Of a stretch of 64,000 bases of DNA, positions 55,501 through 64,000 are shown one piece after another (position 1 is the stretch's first letter; every line of letters starts with the position of its first letter). Under the pieces are notes generated by a model. The model was not told the origin of the DNA, did not search any database, and saw only the letters and a program-made list of their open reading frames with translations. The translations under genes were made by a program, and so were the position numbers. The stretch is from Motacilla alba alba (lineage: Eukaryota; Chordata; Aves; Passeriformes; Motacillidae), in contig NC_052021.1 in NCBI RefSeq assembly GCF_015832195.1, positions 26,270,286-26,334,285 on the forward strand, in the 5' to 3' direction.

Positions 55501-57724
55501 CTGCTAGCTTGCAATCCAGGGATGAAGCCAGCAGGCACAGGGAGCTGGTGCTGCCCTGCTCCACAGCAGGGTCCAAAGGCTGTTGGTCTGAAGTGGCCAG
55601 AGCATTTTCAGTGCAGCTGTGCAGGGCCTTGCCTTCTCCATACCCAGCAGCAGATCCCTGGAGCAAGCGCAGATCTGCAGAGAGCCAGCACCCAGGGGTG
55701 CAGGTTCTTAGAAACAGTGTTCCATACTTGGTCAAGACATGAGGCAGCTTCAGGGCTTGTGGCAGTGTCAAGTGAGATGGTTTCTCTGGAGAGGGAGCTT
55801 GTGCCTGCGTCCAGCAGGTAGCCACCAGAGCTGGGAGGTGGCTGCAGCTGTTGGGATAAGCACACTGCTGCGTAGGCTTGCAGCACAGTGGAATTAGATT
55901 GCTGGGAACAGGAGTCATCTGTGGCTCCTGAGCTGAAAACATTATATGCTGCTGGCTTTTCTTTTTGAGACCACTGGGCAGGTTTTATTTGCATGCTTTG
56001 TAAAAGTTTTTAAAAGAGTTTTGCAGCTACTTAAAGAACAAAGGGTATAACTAGCTATAAAATGAAACTGTTGTCAGGACTGTGGTAAATGCCAGAAAAC
56101 ACACCATGAGTCAGGACACTCCAGATGCTGGTGGCACAAAACAGCTTAGGCACAGGGCCATGCCATGTCCCCCTGGGTGGCAATGACAGTGCGTGTGCCA
56201 TTGTGGCATCCCCTGCTCGTTGAGCCCCTCTCACACATGCTCTCCTCAGCAGCTTTTGTGGGTCCTCAGGATCTCCTGGCCTGGGGTTTGTGAGGCCCTC
56301 CGTGTTGCTTTGACTGTACTTGTACCCTGACTCTCAATCCGTAGTCAAATTTACAGCAAACTGGGTTGTAAGTGCAAGTCAGAGAGTAAGTGATGGAAAC
56401 CACATGGGGAAACAAAAGACACCCCAGCTCTGAAGCTGAGCACTGGTGTCAGCCTGTGCTGGCAGGGAGTCGTGTCATTACATAATGATGCATTTATCCA
56501 AACGGTGGTTTGTGTTTTGGGAGACAGATGTGCCTTGCAGTTGCTAGTAGAAGTTAAATGTTAAATATGAAACCCATTCATTTTCTCTTAGTCATACTTT
56601 GAATTTAAGCAGATGTTTTCCTAATTTGTGGTTTTCAAATGTAGCATGCTGACAAGACATTTATCATTAACTACAGCTTCATCCATGCAGTTTAGCAAAT
56701 TGGCCAATTATTAACAGTGAGGGTTGCGTGGTGGTTGATGCATAGTTCCTGCTACTTTGAAAGGCCTCAATTGAAACTCAATACATTTTTACAATATAAA
56801 TTAATTGAGCTTTGGACCACATCCCTGTTGTGTGAGTGTTCTCTGCTCTCACTGTCAGAATGAAAAGCCATTTGTAATGCAATGAGTAGCTGTGCTGTCT
56901 GTGAGCAGAGGTGGTGGAAAGTGAAGGATAACATTTTACCAGTAGGAGCATGAAAATGATAGTTTGGTGGTGGTGCTATGATGTCTCAAAGGTGTTTCCC
57001 AAAACAAGGAACCACGATATGCCTGAAAAATTCATCTTCTCTTTTCCCAGCTCTGGAGTTCAAGCAGGCAATTCAGTCATTTATTCATCCCATGTGTGAG
57101 ACTTGAAGGACAGCACCGTTATTTCTAGGAAGTATGAAGACCTTGATTTTCACCAGCTGGCACTGCATAAATTTTGTCTTAGATTCCAGCTGAACAGGGA
57201 AAACTCTTGAGGACAGCTTGTTTGTAGTTGCTTCTCATTCAGTTTTTTTCTTCCTCTATATTTGCATTTACAAAACTATAGGCTTTGTTACAGAACAAGC
57301 TGCTGTGCAGATTAATAAAACAAGGACGGTCAACAAAATAAATGCATGTGGAATATTTTCTCTTGCTTTATGCAGCGAGATGTGCTAGGTGGGAAATATC
57401 TGTGGGGCTGGCTTTAAAATCCTATTTGATGTCCTCTTCTTCACGTCTGCCTGCTTTGTAGGAAAAGGGAATAATGATGGTATCACAAAATCAGTCAGGA
57501 TTAGTGATGTCTCAGCAGAAAGGCTGGAGGTTGCATGGAATGCTGGGGAAATTGCTGATTTGGGGATGGTGTGGGAGGAGGGCCTGTACGGCCTTTGCTT
57601 TCCCTGGGTTTGGATACACTAAACCTCTGGCAGTGGCTGTGTATCCCATGCTGGGCTTTCACAGGAGGTGAGCGTAGGTAGGCGCGGGGTGAATTTGGCT
57701 AACCCAGATGCTGATCCTTTGCAG
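52571..57724. other. Last part of intron 1 before RBM20 exon 2
   Basis: AT-rich up to about 54700, then more GC-rich toward exon 2. A patch at 55440-55990 is open in several frames on both strands but shows no known protein. The exon 2 branch point and acceptor lie at 57699-57724. Confidence 0.6.
53295..53325. repeat. AT-only inverted repeat, 12-bp arms, 7-base spacer
   Basis: TAATTATAATAA at 53295-53306 pairs with TTATTATAATTA at 53314-53325. Both arms are pure A/T in a very AT-rich stretch, so chance is a reasonable explanation, though a perfect 12-bp match is still notable. Confidence 0.85.
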
Positions 57725-58892
57725 TGCTGCCAAGCTCCTGGAGAAGAGTCCATTCTCTGTTGGCGCCCCGAGCCCCCTGCTCCCCTCGCCGGCGAGCCTG
57801 CAGCTGGCGCAGCTCCAGGCACAGCTCACGCTCCACAGGCTGAAGTTGGCTCAGACTGCTGTCACCAACAACCCGGCCGCTGCCACTGTCCTTAACCAGG
57901 TGCTCTCCAAAGTGGCCATGTCGCAGCCACTCTTCAACCAGCTGAGGCACCCCACGGTGATGAGCGCCCCGCAGGGCCACACCGCAGGCCCACCCCAGGG
58001 GCCCGGCATCACTGGCACGAGGTTCCCCTCTGGTGGCATTGCCTTTCCTGCCCAGAGCCCGGCCTTAGCTGCCCCAGGGGGAGGTCTGGGAGCCGTCCAG
58101 TCTCAGGCACCCAACGCAATTGTCATGAATCCCTTTGGAAGTGTCATGGCTCCGACGTCTGGCCAGCAACCCGTGGTGGTGGGTCTCAACAAGGCCGGTG
58201 CTTCCACATCTACTGCTGCAGGGGGTTTTTATGAGTACAACAAGCAAAACACCGTCACTGCCGCCTCTCAGGCATTCGCCTCGGAGGGGGAACAGTCCAG
58301 CCAACACGGCTTCCTTGCTGGTGGCACCCCAGCAGCAGGGCCGCGCTACGAGAGTCACTTTGGGGCTCCCGGCCAGCTGCAGCACGAGGCGGCAGCGACA
58401 TTTCCCAAGGAGTCCTATGGGGCAGCAGCACAGCATGGTGCAGCACGGGCCTTCCCCAGCGACCCACACACGGGCTCCCATCCGAAAGGAGATCCCGGCC
58501 CTGTCTTGCATGGCAGCAGTACAAGCAACCAGTGGGAAAATATCCCTAATTTCCCCAGCCAAAACAAGCCTGACCTCATGCCCGGCGACAGCCTGTGGCC
58601 GTCAGCGAGTCAGCAGCAGTATGAAATAAGAAACGAGCTGTACAACCCCGAAGAGCCGACACCTGACACAAAGTTCAGCACGGCTGCCCCCCCCGCCTTC
58701 GGCCGCCTCAACCACAGCGCACAGAGCTTCGGCAGCCCTCGCATGAGGCAGAAGGAGGAGCGCAGTGGCGGCACGCCCGAACTGCCCACCCGCTCCCTGC
58801 CGCCACACCAGCTTGGCGACCTCCGCGGCGTGGCCCCTCTCCACTTCCCTCACATCTGCGCCCTGTGCGACAAGAAGATCTTCGATCTGAAG
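57725..58892 (+). CDS. RBM20: RBM20 exon 2: large internal coding exon (N-terminal region and first half of zinc finger)
   Basis: This exon encodes 389 complete codons of RNA-binding motif protein 20, a nuclear splicing repressor of heart and skeletal muscle. The first base completes a codon begun in exon 1, and the frame then reads AAKLLEKSPFSV, closely matching human RBM20 (AAKLLDKNPFSV). A leucine/glutamine-rich block follows (LLPSPASLQLAQLQAQLTLH, coded near 57777-57836) and is almost identical to the human protein. The middle is low in complexity, rich in Ala, Gly, Ser, Pro and Gln, and diverged. Conservation returns with YNPEEPTPDTK and the end GVAPLHFPHICALCDKKIFD. The two zinc-finger cysteine codons are at 58857-58859 and 58866-58868. 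The acceptor is ctttgcag, with a good branch-point candidate (gctaacc; A at 57702). The donor is aag|gtgagt, phase 0. The exon is GC- and CpG-rich, unlike its surroundings. It contains a C8 run at 58687-58694 that is prone to sequencing error. The in-frame ATG at 57708 lies in the intron and is not the start. Confidence 0.95.
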
Positions 58893-60520
58893 GTGAGTGG
58901 TTTGAGGGCGTCCCTGGGCATGGTTCAGACCCTTGAACAGGCTGTCAGATGACTGATCTGGCCACCAGCTCCTGCCACCCCTCACTGCCAGTGTCCATCA
59001 CCACAGTCGTGCCCTGACAGACACAGAAACAAAGGGCCGTAGTTCTGCTGAGGGCATGGTACATGTGTTTCATGGCAGTTACTGGGGCTTCAAGATCTGG
59101 ATTTGTTCCCCATGCTGCTGTGAAAGATGGTGAGGTTACAGCACTGATGTGAGAAACGTGAGGTCTGAGCAGAGGTCCTAGCTCACCTCATGGGCCCGGA
59201 GCGAGGCGGGGAGGAGCTTGAAGCTGATCCCCCGATACTCAAGCCAGTGTTGCAACCCCACGTCTGTAGTTTCATCTGCTTCTCTTTTTCTGATCCCAAA
59301 GGCTTCCCCCTAACACAACCTCATGGAAGCAGCTTGCTTAAACAGACCAGCTCATTTTTTGGATAAACTTATTTTAACTATTCCTCTGTAGGAATTTTTT
59401 CTTCCTTGTGTCTCGCAGGAAAATTTAGGTCTCAAGGTCCCCAAGGACTTTGACCTGAAAGCAAGAAGCTGCTCAGCGCATGTGGTACAGACTGTGCTCT
59501 CTCTCACTTTTCTGTTCATACTGCCAAGGGAGCTCCAAATTCAACCTCACCCTCAAGAAACAGCTTCCCTGTTTCCCAGGCAGTGTGTTGTAGGTCACGT
59601 TATTTAGGTCAGGTCTGGAGAAGGCCACTTAAGTGGCCCTCTGAGCCCCACAGCCATCCGTGGTTGTTCTGGCCTCCTGATAAGCCCTGCTCAACAAGTC
59701 CTTATGACCTTTTCTGTCACATCACAGGACCAGCACCTAACCACAAAGGCATGTGTTCTCATGCTGATGGTGACAATAAAATTATAACAGCATATATGTA
59801 AGAAGGAAAATGGCCAGCAGATTAAATAGTACCTGATCCCTACACACCCTGGCGATTTGGGACATTTGAATATATTTGCTTTCATGTTTACCTTTTACTC
59901 TTTTAGCAACTGCTTGCAGAAGGTTTTGCTTTGGTTACTGCAGCTTGTGGGGCTGGGCTGAAGCAGACCCTGTCTAGAGCATGCTGGGCATTTCTTTTTT
60001 TCATTAACCACTTAAAAAGTGCAGGGGGAATGCCATTGCAGTGAGTTTCAGGAGATCTGTTAGTTGGTGTTTAATGCACTGCCTCAATTGGAGCATAGAA
60101 ATGTAAACAGCTAAGTGTACTTCAACAAATGTTGCTGATCTGGTGAAGTAAAAAGCACTGCCCTGGCTGCCTTGAATACTGAACACGTTCTTTATGGACA
60201 TTGCAGGAATTGAAGGTGCTTAGCACCTTGCAGGATGAGGTCTTCAGCAAGAGTGAAATAACTTCATTACTAGAAATACACTGAATTTAAAAGCTAATAC
60301 AGAGAAGGTTTCCTTTTGTAAAATAATTGATAATTTAACATTCAAATAATGAATCGGTAAATGCATTGGTTGAAGGTGTGTTTGGCTGTGACATCACATG
60401 ATTTGATCTTTAGCATCTCAGTATTGTTTTTAGAATAAGGTAAACTGAATGGAAGAATAATCTTTTGTAAATTTGTCTCAGGATTTTTCCTGTGTTCATC
60501 ATCTCTTTGTTTCAACATAG
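58893..60520 (+). other. RBM20: RBM20 intron 2
   Basis: This 1628-base intron has a gtgagt donor and a tttcaacatag acceptor, and lies between phase 0 codons. It splits the zinc finger between its cysteine pair and its histidine pair. Its first part (to about 59300) is moderately GC-rich, and the rest is AT-rich. I saw no coding potential, repeat family or RNA gene in it. Confidence 0.92.
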
Positions 60521-60582
60521 GACTGGGATCAGCACATTAAGGGAAGTCTTCACATTCAAAAATGTATGGCTTTTTCAGATAA
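60521..60582 (+). CDS. RBM20: RBM20 exon 3: second half of U1/matrin-type zinc finger
   Basis: This 62-base exon starts in phase 0 directly after the exon 2 lysine codon. It reads DWDQHIKGSLHIQKCMAFSD plus two bases of an Asn codon. The human counterpart is [20 protein letters not shown], so the identity is clear. The histidine codons at 60533-60535 and 60551-60553 complete a C-x2-C-x12-H-x5-H finger begun in exon 2. This is the spacing of U1-C/matrin-type fingers, which are used for RNA or protein contact in splicing factors. The acceptor is tttcaacatag and the donor is aa|gtaagt, a near-perfect U1 snRNA match. The exon length is not a multiple of three, so skipping it would shift the frame. 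Confidence 0.95.
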
Positions 60583-60739
60583 GTAAGTATTATTTTAAAG
60601 TGAATTCTTCAAACTGAATTGCTAACAGAGTAACCCTTACTTCAGTGATTTTTCGCTAGGAATTTACTGCCTAACAATGCAGCTTTAATATTTTTGGTAC
60701 ATCATGCATGTCCCTAAAGTTCTTTTCTTTCTTTTCCAG
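60583..60739 (+). other. RBM20: RBM20 intron 3 (157 bases)
   Basis: This short phase 2 intron runs from gtaagt to a pyrimidine-rich acceptor. The last 19 bases (60721-60739) contain UCUU at 60721, 60726 and 60730. It contains ctaac at about 60671, a possible branch point, though it sits further from the acceptor than usual. Confidence 0.92.
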
Positions 60740-60831
60740 CACTGGTATCCGGTGTATGTTGAGCTCAGCAGATGGAACATTGCATTTATCACCAAACAAT
60801 GCAGCAGTTTTCAATCCATCTAGTATCGAAG
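60740..60831 (+). CDS. RBM20: RBM20 exon 4: linker between zinc finger and RRM
   Basis: This 92-base exon begins with the third base of the Asn codon left open by exon 3. It reads NTGIRCMLSSADGTLHLSPN and then NAAVFNPSSIE, ending after the first base of the next codon (phase 1). The human protein has [20 protein letters not shown] in the same place. The acceptor has a strong pyrimidine tract (tcttttctttcttttccag) with three UCUU motifs, the sequence RBM20 itself recognises. The donor is gaag|gtgaat, of moderate strength. Skipping this exon would shift the frame. It codes for the low-complexity linker ahead of the RNA-recognition motif, which is not in this window. Confidence 0.93.
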
Positions 60832-61179
60832 GTGAATGGTTGTATGTGCAGTAGTTAAAGAGACTTTTTTTAATTGAAAGGGAAATCAGTCTCTGAGGCG
60901 AACTGTGTTTTTAAAATGAAATGTGATAAAAGTTTCAAAGGAAAAATTTTGACAAGTTGTGCACAAAAAAAAAAGAAAGCCAATACGGTGCCCTTTGAAA
61001 TATTAATTTATTTTTCTTTCAAACAATAGCTTGTTTTCATACTACAACAAAACCGTGTATAATTTGGTGTAGAGACTATGAAATTATTTACTATGTAAAT
61101 GGGGCATTGCTTACTGAGCACATTAATGCAATTAATATGAGCCAAGATTTTCATGAAATGTGTGTAATTCATTATTTAG
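60832..61179 (+). other. RBM20: RBM20 intron 4 (348 bases)
   Basis: This phase 1 intron has a gtgaat donor and an attatttag acceptor with little pyrimidine tract. It is AT-rich, with a T run near 60868 and an A run near 60966. Read from exon 4, retained intron reaches a stop within ten codons (tgcagTAG near 60850). In the last 73 bases the exon 5 frame is open back to an ATG at 61107. Confidence 0.9.
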
Positions 61180-61271
61180 ATTATCCACCAAATGTTGGCG
61201 CATCTTTTATCGCTACACCAGCAAGATCCTTTGGACAGCCAGGTCCTACATTTTCTTCTCCTCCATCAGGG
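61180..61271 (+). CDS. RBM20: RBM20 exon 5: linker before RRM
   Basis: This is a second 92-base exon. It starts in phase 1 (completing GAT, Asp) and reads DYPPNVGASFIATPARSFGQ and then PGPTFSSPPSG, ending in phase 0. Human RBM20 has [20 protein letters not shown] here, with PARSF and the PTF that follows conserved. The acceptor (cattatttag) has a poor pyrimidine tract. At the 3' end there are two overlapping donors, gtaaga at 61272 and gtgagt at 61278. The first is preferred because it gives the same length from PARSF to the exon end as the human protein. The second would add Val-Arg without changing the frame. The next exon, expected to open the RRM, was not found before the window ends. Confidence 0.9.
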
Positions 61272-61283
61272 GTAAGAGTGAGT
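61272..61283 (+). promoter_or_regulatory. RBM20: Tandem in-frame 5' splice sites of RBM20 exon 5
   Basis: The sequence GTAAGAGTGAGT offers donors at 61272 (gtaaga) and 61278 (gtgagt). Both keep the frame, and the downstream one adds Val-Arg. The second is closer to the U1 consensus downstream of GT, while the first has the better upstream context (cagGG|gt is mediocre for both). Confidence 0.7.
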
Positions 61284-64000
61284 ACCTAAGCAAATTGATA
61301 TCTGTGTTGAGATTCTTGTAGAAGCCACTTCTGCTTACTGGAATTAAAACCCTGAAGGCTTTCTTTTAGACAGTAGTCTGAATATTCAGTCTGCTATTTC
61401 AACTTCCCTGAAGTTCTTTTGATTTTGAGCAAATATGAACTTGGTTGTAGTTTTTGTTTTACTTTGTTTTTTCCACTGCTAACAGTCGTTCGCTTGTCAG
61501 AGTTAGTTGGGGAAGTGGGTAAATAGGTTTGTGTGTGTTTTCCATTGACTTTTTTCCCCCATTGTCTGAGGTTTTTTTGATCCAGGAAGGTCAGCTTCAG
61601 CTTGGAATGAAGATTTGGATTGATTTTGAGTTACCTTCAATATTGAGCCCATCAAGCAACCTTCTGTCTCTCTGGTTATTTGTAGCAACTGCTCTCTGCC
61701 TCTCTCACACTGAGGTCCTTCTCCCAGGTAGCAATAGGGGCTGCAGCTTCACTGTTATTCTCCTGGAGGTCCCAGATCAATTCATTATACTAGATTAACT
61801 TTTCCTTAGTTTATTTTAGTGTAGTATTTATATCCTCTGCTGTCACTGGTAGCCTTTCAGCAAATTTGTTTTGATGTGAAGCCTTCCATGGTTGAGGTTT
61901 ATTAGTCCCTGCATTCAACACAGGCACCCAGTTTTATATTGCTCTCATGCACACTTGAATTCCTAGCTCTATAGTCAAAAAAATGCCAGAAAAAAGAACT
62001 AACATTAAAAGGAGTTCTTACACTGACAAAGCAGAAACATTTTAGAAGGGAATAAAGGCAAATAAAAGTAAACCATATTTATAATGAAAATACAAAGTTA
62101 TTAGGGTTCAAATGAAATTCATCACATATCAGAAAGCTACAACTAGACACACCAAAGACTTATGTTAGGGCGTTCATGGAATAGCAGCAGTAATCCAGGG
62201 GTTCAACTTTTCACCTTGTTAACTTTTATGTATATATCTTTCTTGATGTGGTCTCAGACACTCTGAAAAGCCAGGCTGAGTTGTGTCCCTGTGGCACTCC
62301 GGTTCACATCAGGCACTGCTTGCAGAAAGTTCACTCAGATTTCCTTAATCCAGCCAATTTTCTACAGTGGAGTTTTACTGTGCAAGAGGTTATTTGAAGG
62401 GGTTTCAGCTTCTGCCTGTCACAGTGAGTGCAGGCCAGCAAAGAGCAGAGCTGCTCATGACAGCTGCCTCCAAGGTCAGAGGTGGACTAGTAGTGGGTGC
62501 AGAGGAATGTTCCTTTTCATCATGTCTGTCAACTTCGCAACAAATGAAATCACTGCTAATACCAGTGTCATTTCTCTTTAGAATCTGTCACTATTTATCA
62601 TTTAAGCTGCCTGAAGAAGTCCCCCTTCTGAATGACCTGCAGTATTTTGAGACATAAAAGAAACAATAACTTTGATTTTCCTGGATGCTGTAAATCCCTT
62701 TTTTCTTCAGAAGCCTATTGGATGAACAGGGAGCTATATTAGAGGTGTTAAGACTGAGTTTGCCAGCTGTCATTCACTCTGCAACCCAGGTGGCTTATAA
62801 TTTATTACACCTTTGCATGGTAGTATTCACTTTCAGCTAAGCTGCTGCCATTTAACTGAGCAGTAGGAGATTACACTTGACCCTGCATGTAATCATAAAC
62901 AAAGTGTTCAGATTTCTGGAAGAGCTTGCTCTGTGCTGTCCATCTGCAAATAACTCTATCCCTCTGTAAAAGGCAAGTGCTGCTACCAGTCTTCACTTGG
63001 GCGTGGTGAGTCATTAGCAATGGAGGGAGGAGATTGGCAGTTTCTTACTATCTTAAGAAAAAATTTCATGTGAAGCTCGAGAAAGGGATAAAGAATTTGA
63101 AAAGCAAAAAACAACAACAACAACAAATGTAAGAAAACAGCTGCAAAAAATAATTTAAAAATCATTTATAGAATCACCAAATAGGAGGGGTGAAATAATA
63201 TTGTAAATCATATGAGGTGCATTTTGCTCTTGTACATAATTTTTTTTAGACTTGTTTTTTTTTTTAATAGCCATGCAGCTGCACTGGTAATCCCTGGTAG
63301 ATGTTGGTTGCCAAGAAAGTTAACTTTAAGTCTTACTGAAAATTATGTTCAACACCTGGCATGCAACAGCCTCTCTAACTTCCTGATTGTAGATATGGAA
63401 GGTGTATATTCCTTTTCTGGCCATGATTTACAGCTCTGCTTAATGAATGGATCCAGTTTAACTGCAGTCAGCTGACAAGATTATTGCTTGGTACAGCCTG
63501 TTGACTTCTGGCATGAGTATGTGACCACTTCTTAATCAAGAACTACAGCAGGTTTATGGCATATCATTTTAATTTAAGCCATTGCCAATTGCGGGGAAGT
63601 GGCAATGTCTTACAGTTGTTTGATTTCATGTACTGAGGGCTGTGTGTGGGAACATGGGCTCTGGAGCCAAGGCACTGAGGAGCTGAGCCTTTCTAGTCCA
63701 ACAGACTCTTACATACCATCTTTTAACAGATCTAACAAAACAAACAGAAGGTGACTGGTGACCTGGGGTGTTCTTACACTGGGACTGCATTTGATGTTTC
63801 CTTTTCCTCTAGCTGTAGTAGTGTTCTTCTGTTCTGTGCTACATGCTGCCTTGTCAGATGTGTGCAGACATCACTACCTTTTCTGTTCAACTGGAGTTGA
63901 ATTGCTTCATCTTTTTTTCAGGATCAGGTCTTTGTTATTTTTCTGCCAGGATAAAAACCTTACTTCTGGACTTTTGCACTTCTTTGACTTACCTTATGCA
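61272..64000 (+). other. RBM20: RBM20 intron 5, 5' part, running off the window
   Basis: The sequence after the exon 5 donor is AT-rich and non-coding as far as the window end. No sequence like the start of the RBM20 RRM (human VVHICNLPEG) was found in it. It contains a short (CAA)n tract near 63106-63124 and T runs near 63240-63268. Open frames of up to 96 codons near 62291-62657 overlap each other and resemble no known protein. Confidence 0.8.

Larger units (their letters stand above)
1..57724 (+). other. RBM20: Long 5' non-coding stretch, read as the 3' part of RBM20 intron 1
   Basis: Everything upstream of the exon 2 acceptor appears to be non-coding. It is AT-rich, with stops in all frames and no recognisable coding exon on either strand. 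Human RBM20 has a very large first intron after a short first exon that ends a few residues before AAKLL. The expected exon 1 end, encoding a Gln-Ile-Ile-Gln-Asn type sequence with a phase 2 donor, was sought by eye and not found, so exon 1 probably lies upstream of the window. The 3' end of SMC3, the upstream neighbour in human, was also not seen. If exon 1 is diverged and was overlooked, the left part of this interval could be intergenic. Confidence 0.75.

Noticed and set aside
57708..57724. ATG at 57708 as the RBM20 start
   Set aside because: It lies upstream of a proper branch point and acceptor. Homology begins exactly after the AG at 57724, and the conserved protein continues further N-terminal in exon 1.
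58065..58562. Long minus- and alternate plus-frame ORFs within exon 2 (up to 165 codons)
   Set aside because: They are shadows of the GC-rich RBM20 coding frame, which matches the known protein.
58893..58952. Continuation of the coding frame past 58892 to a stop at 58952
   Set aside because: A consensus donor (aag|gtgagt) lies at 58892/58893 and exon 3 resumes the conserved zinc finger, so this is intron read-through.
63106..63126. (CAA)n tract as a functional element
   Set aside because: Only about five units. Ordinary simple sequence.

Overview
The window looks like a vertebrate, most likely bird, nuclear locus. It is AT-rich non-coding DNA, sparsely repeated, with old CR1-type LINE remnants as the only recognisable transposons. 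I saw no Alu-, L1- or MIR-like sequence. One protein-coding gene is recognisable: RBM20, on the plus strand. It encodes the cardiac and skeletal-muscle splicing regulator that controls titin (TTN), RYR2 and CAMK2D isoforms. The window holds four consecutive internal coding exons: the large second exon (57725-58892), then three small exons (60521-60582, 60740-60831, 61180-61271). All junctions are GT-AG and the reading frame stays open throughout. The gene's short first coding exon, and the RRM, RS and C-terminal exons, were not found here. Exon numbers follow the mammalian gene.

Layout. Positions 1-57724 are read as the 3' part of the very long RBM20 intron 1. The human gene also has a very large first intron. 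This stretch holds a perfect 21-copy octanucleotide pyrimidine array (9910-10077), a 15-base G run (11012-11026), a compact CpG island with no recognisable product (13573-13815), several long homopolymers, three perfect inverted repeats (36412-36441, 52544-52570, 53295-53325) and diverged CR1 fragments (42690-42870, 51966-52030, 52300-52455). Positions 57725-61271 are the exon cluster, and 61272-64000 is the start of the next intron. No tRNA, rRNA, CRISPR array or second coding gene was recognised. Most open frames of 60-170 codons in the intron appear to be chance.

How the parts may fit together. RBM20 protein is known to bind UCUU motifs in introns and repress nearby exons. The sense strand of its own intron 1 carries 21 UCUU motifs at exact 8-base spacing, and the acceptor of the 92-base, frame-shifting exon 4 contains three more. 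This suggests a possible self-regulatory arrangement, which is an inference and not demonstrated. The protein's U1/matrin-type zinc finger is split by intron 2, with its cysteines in exon 2 and its histidines in exon 3. Exon 5 ends at two in-frame donors six bases apart.
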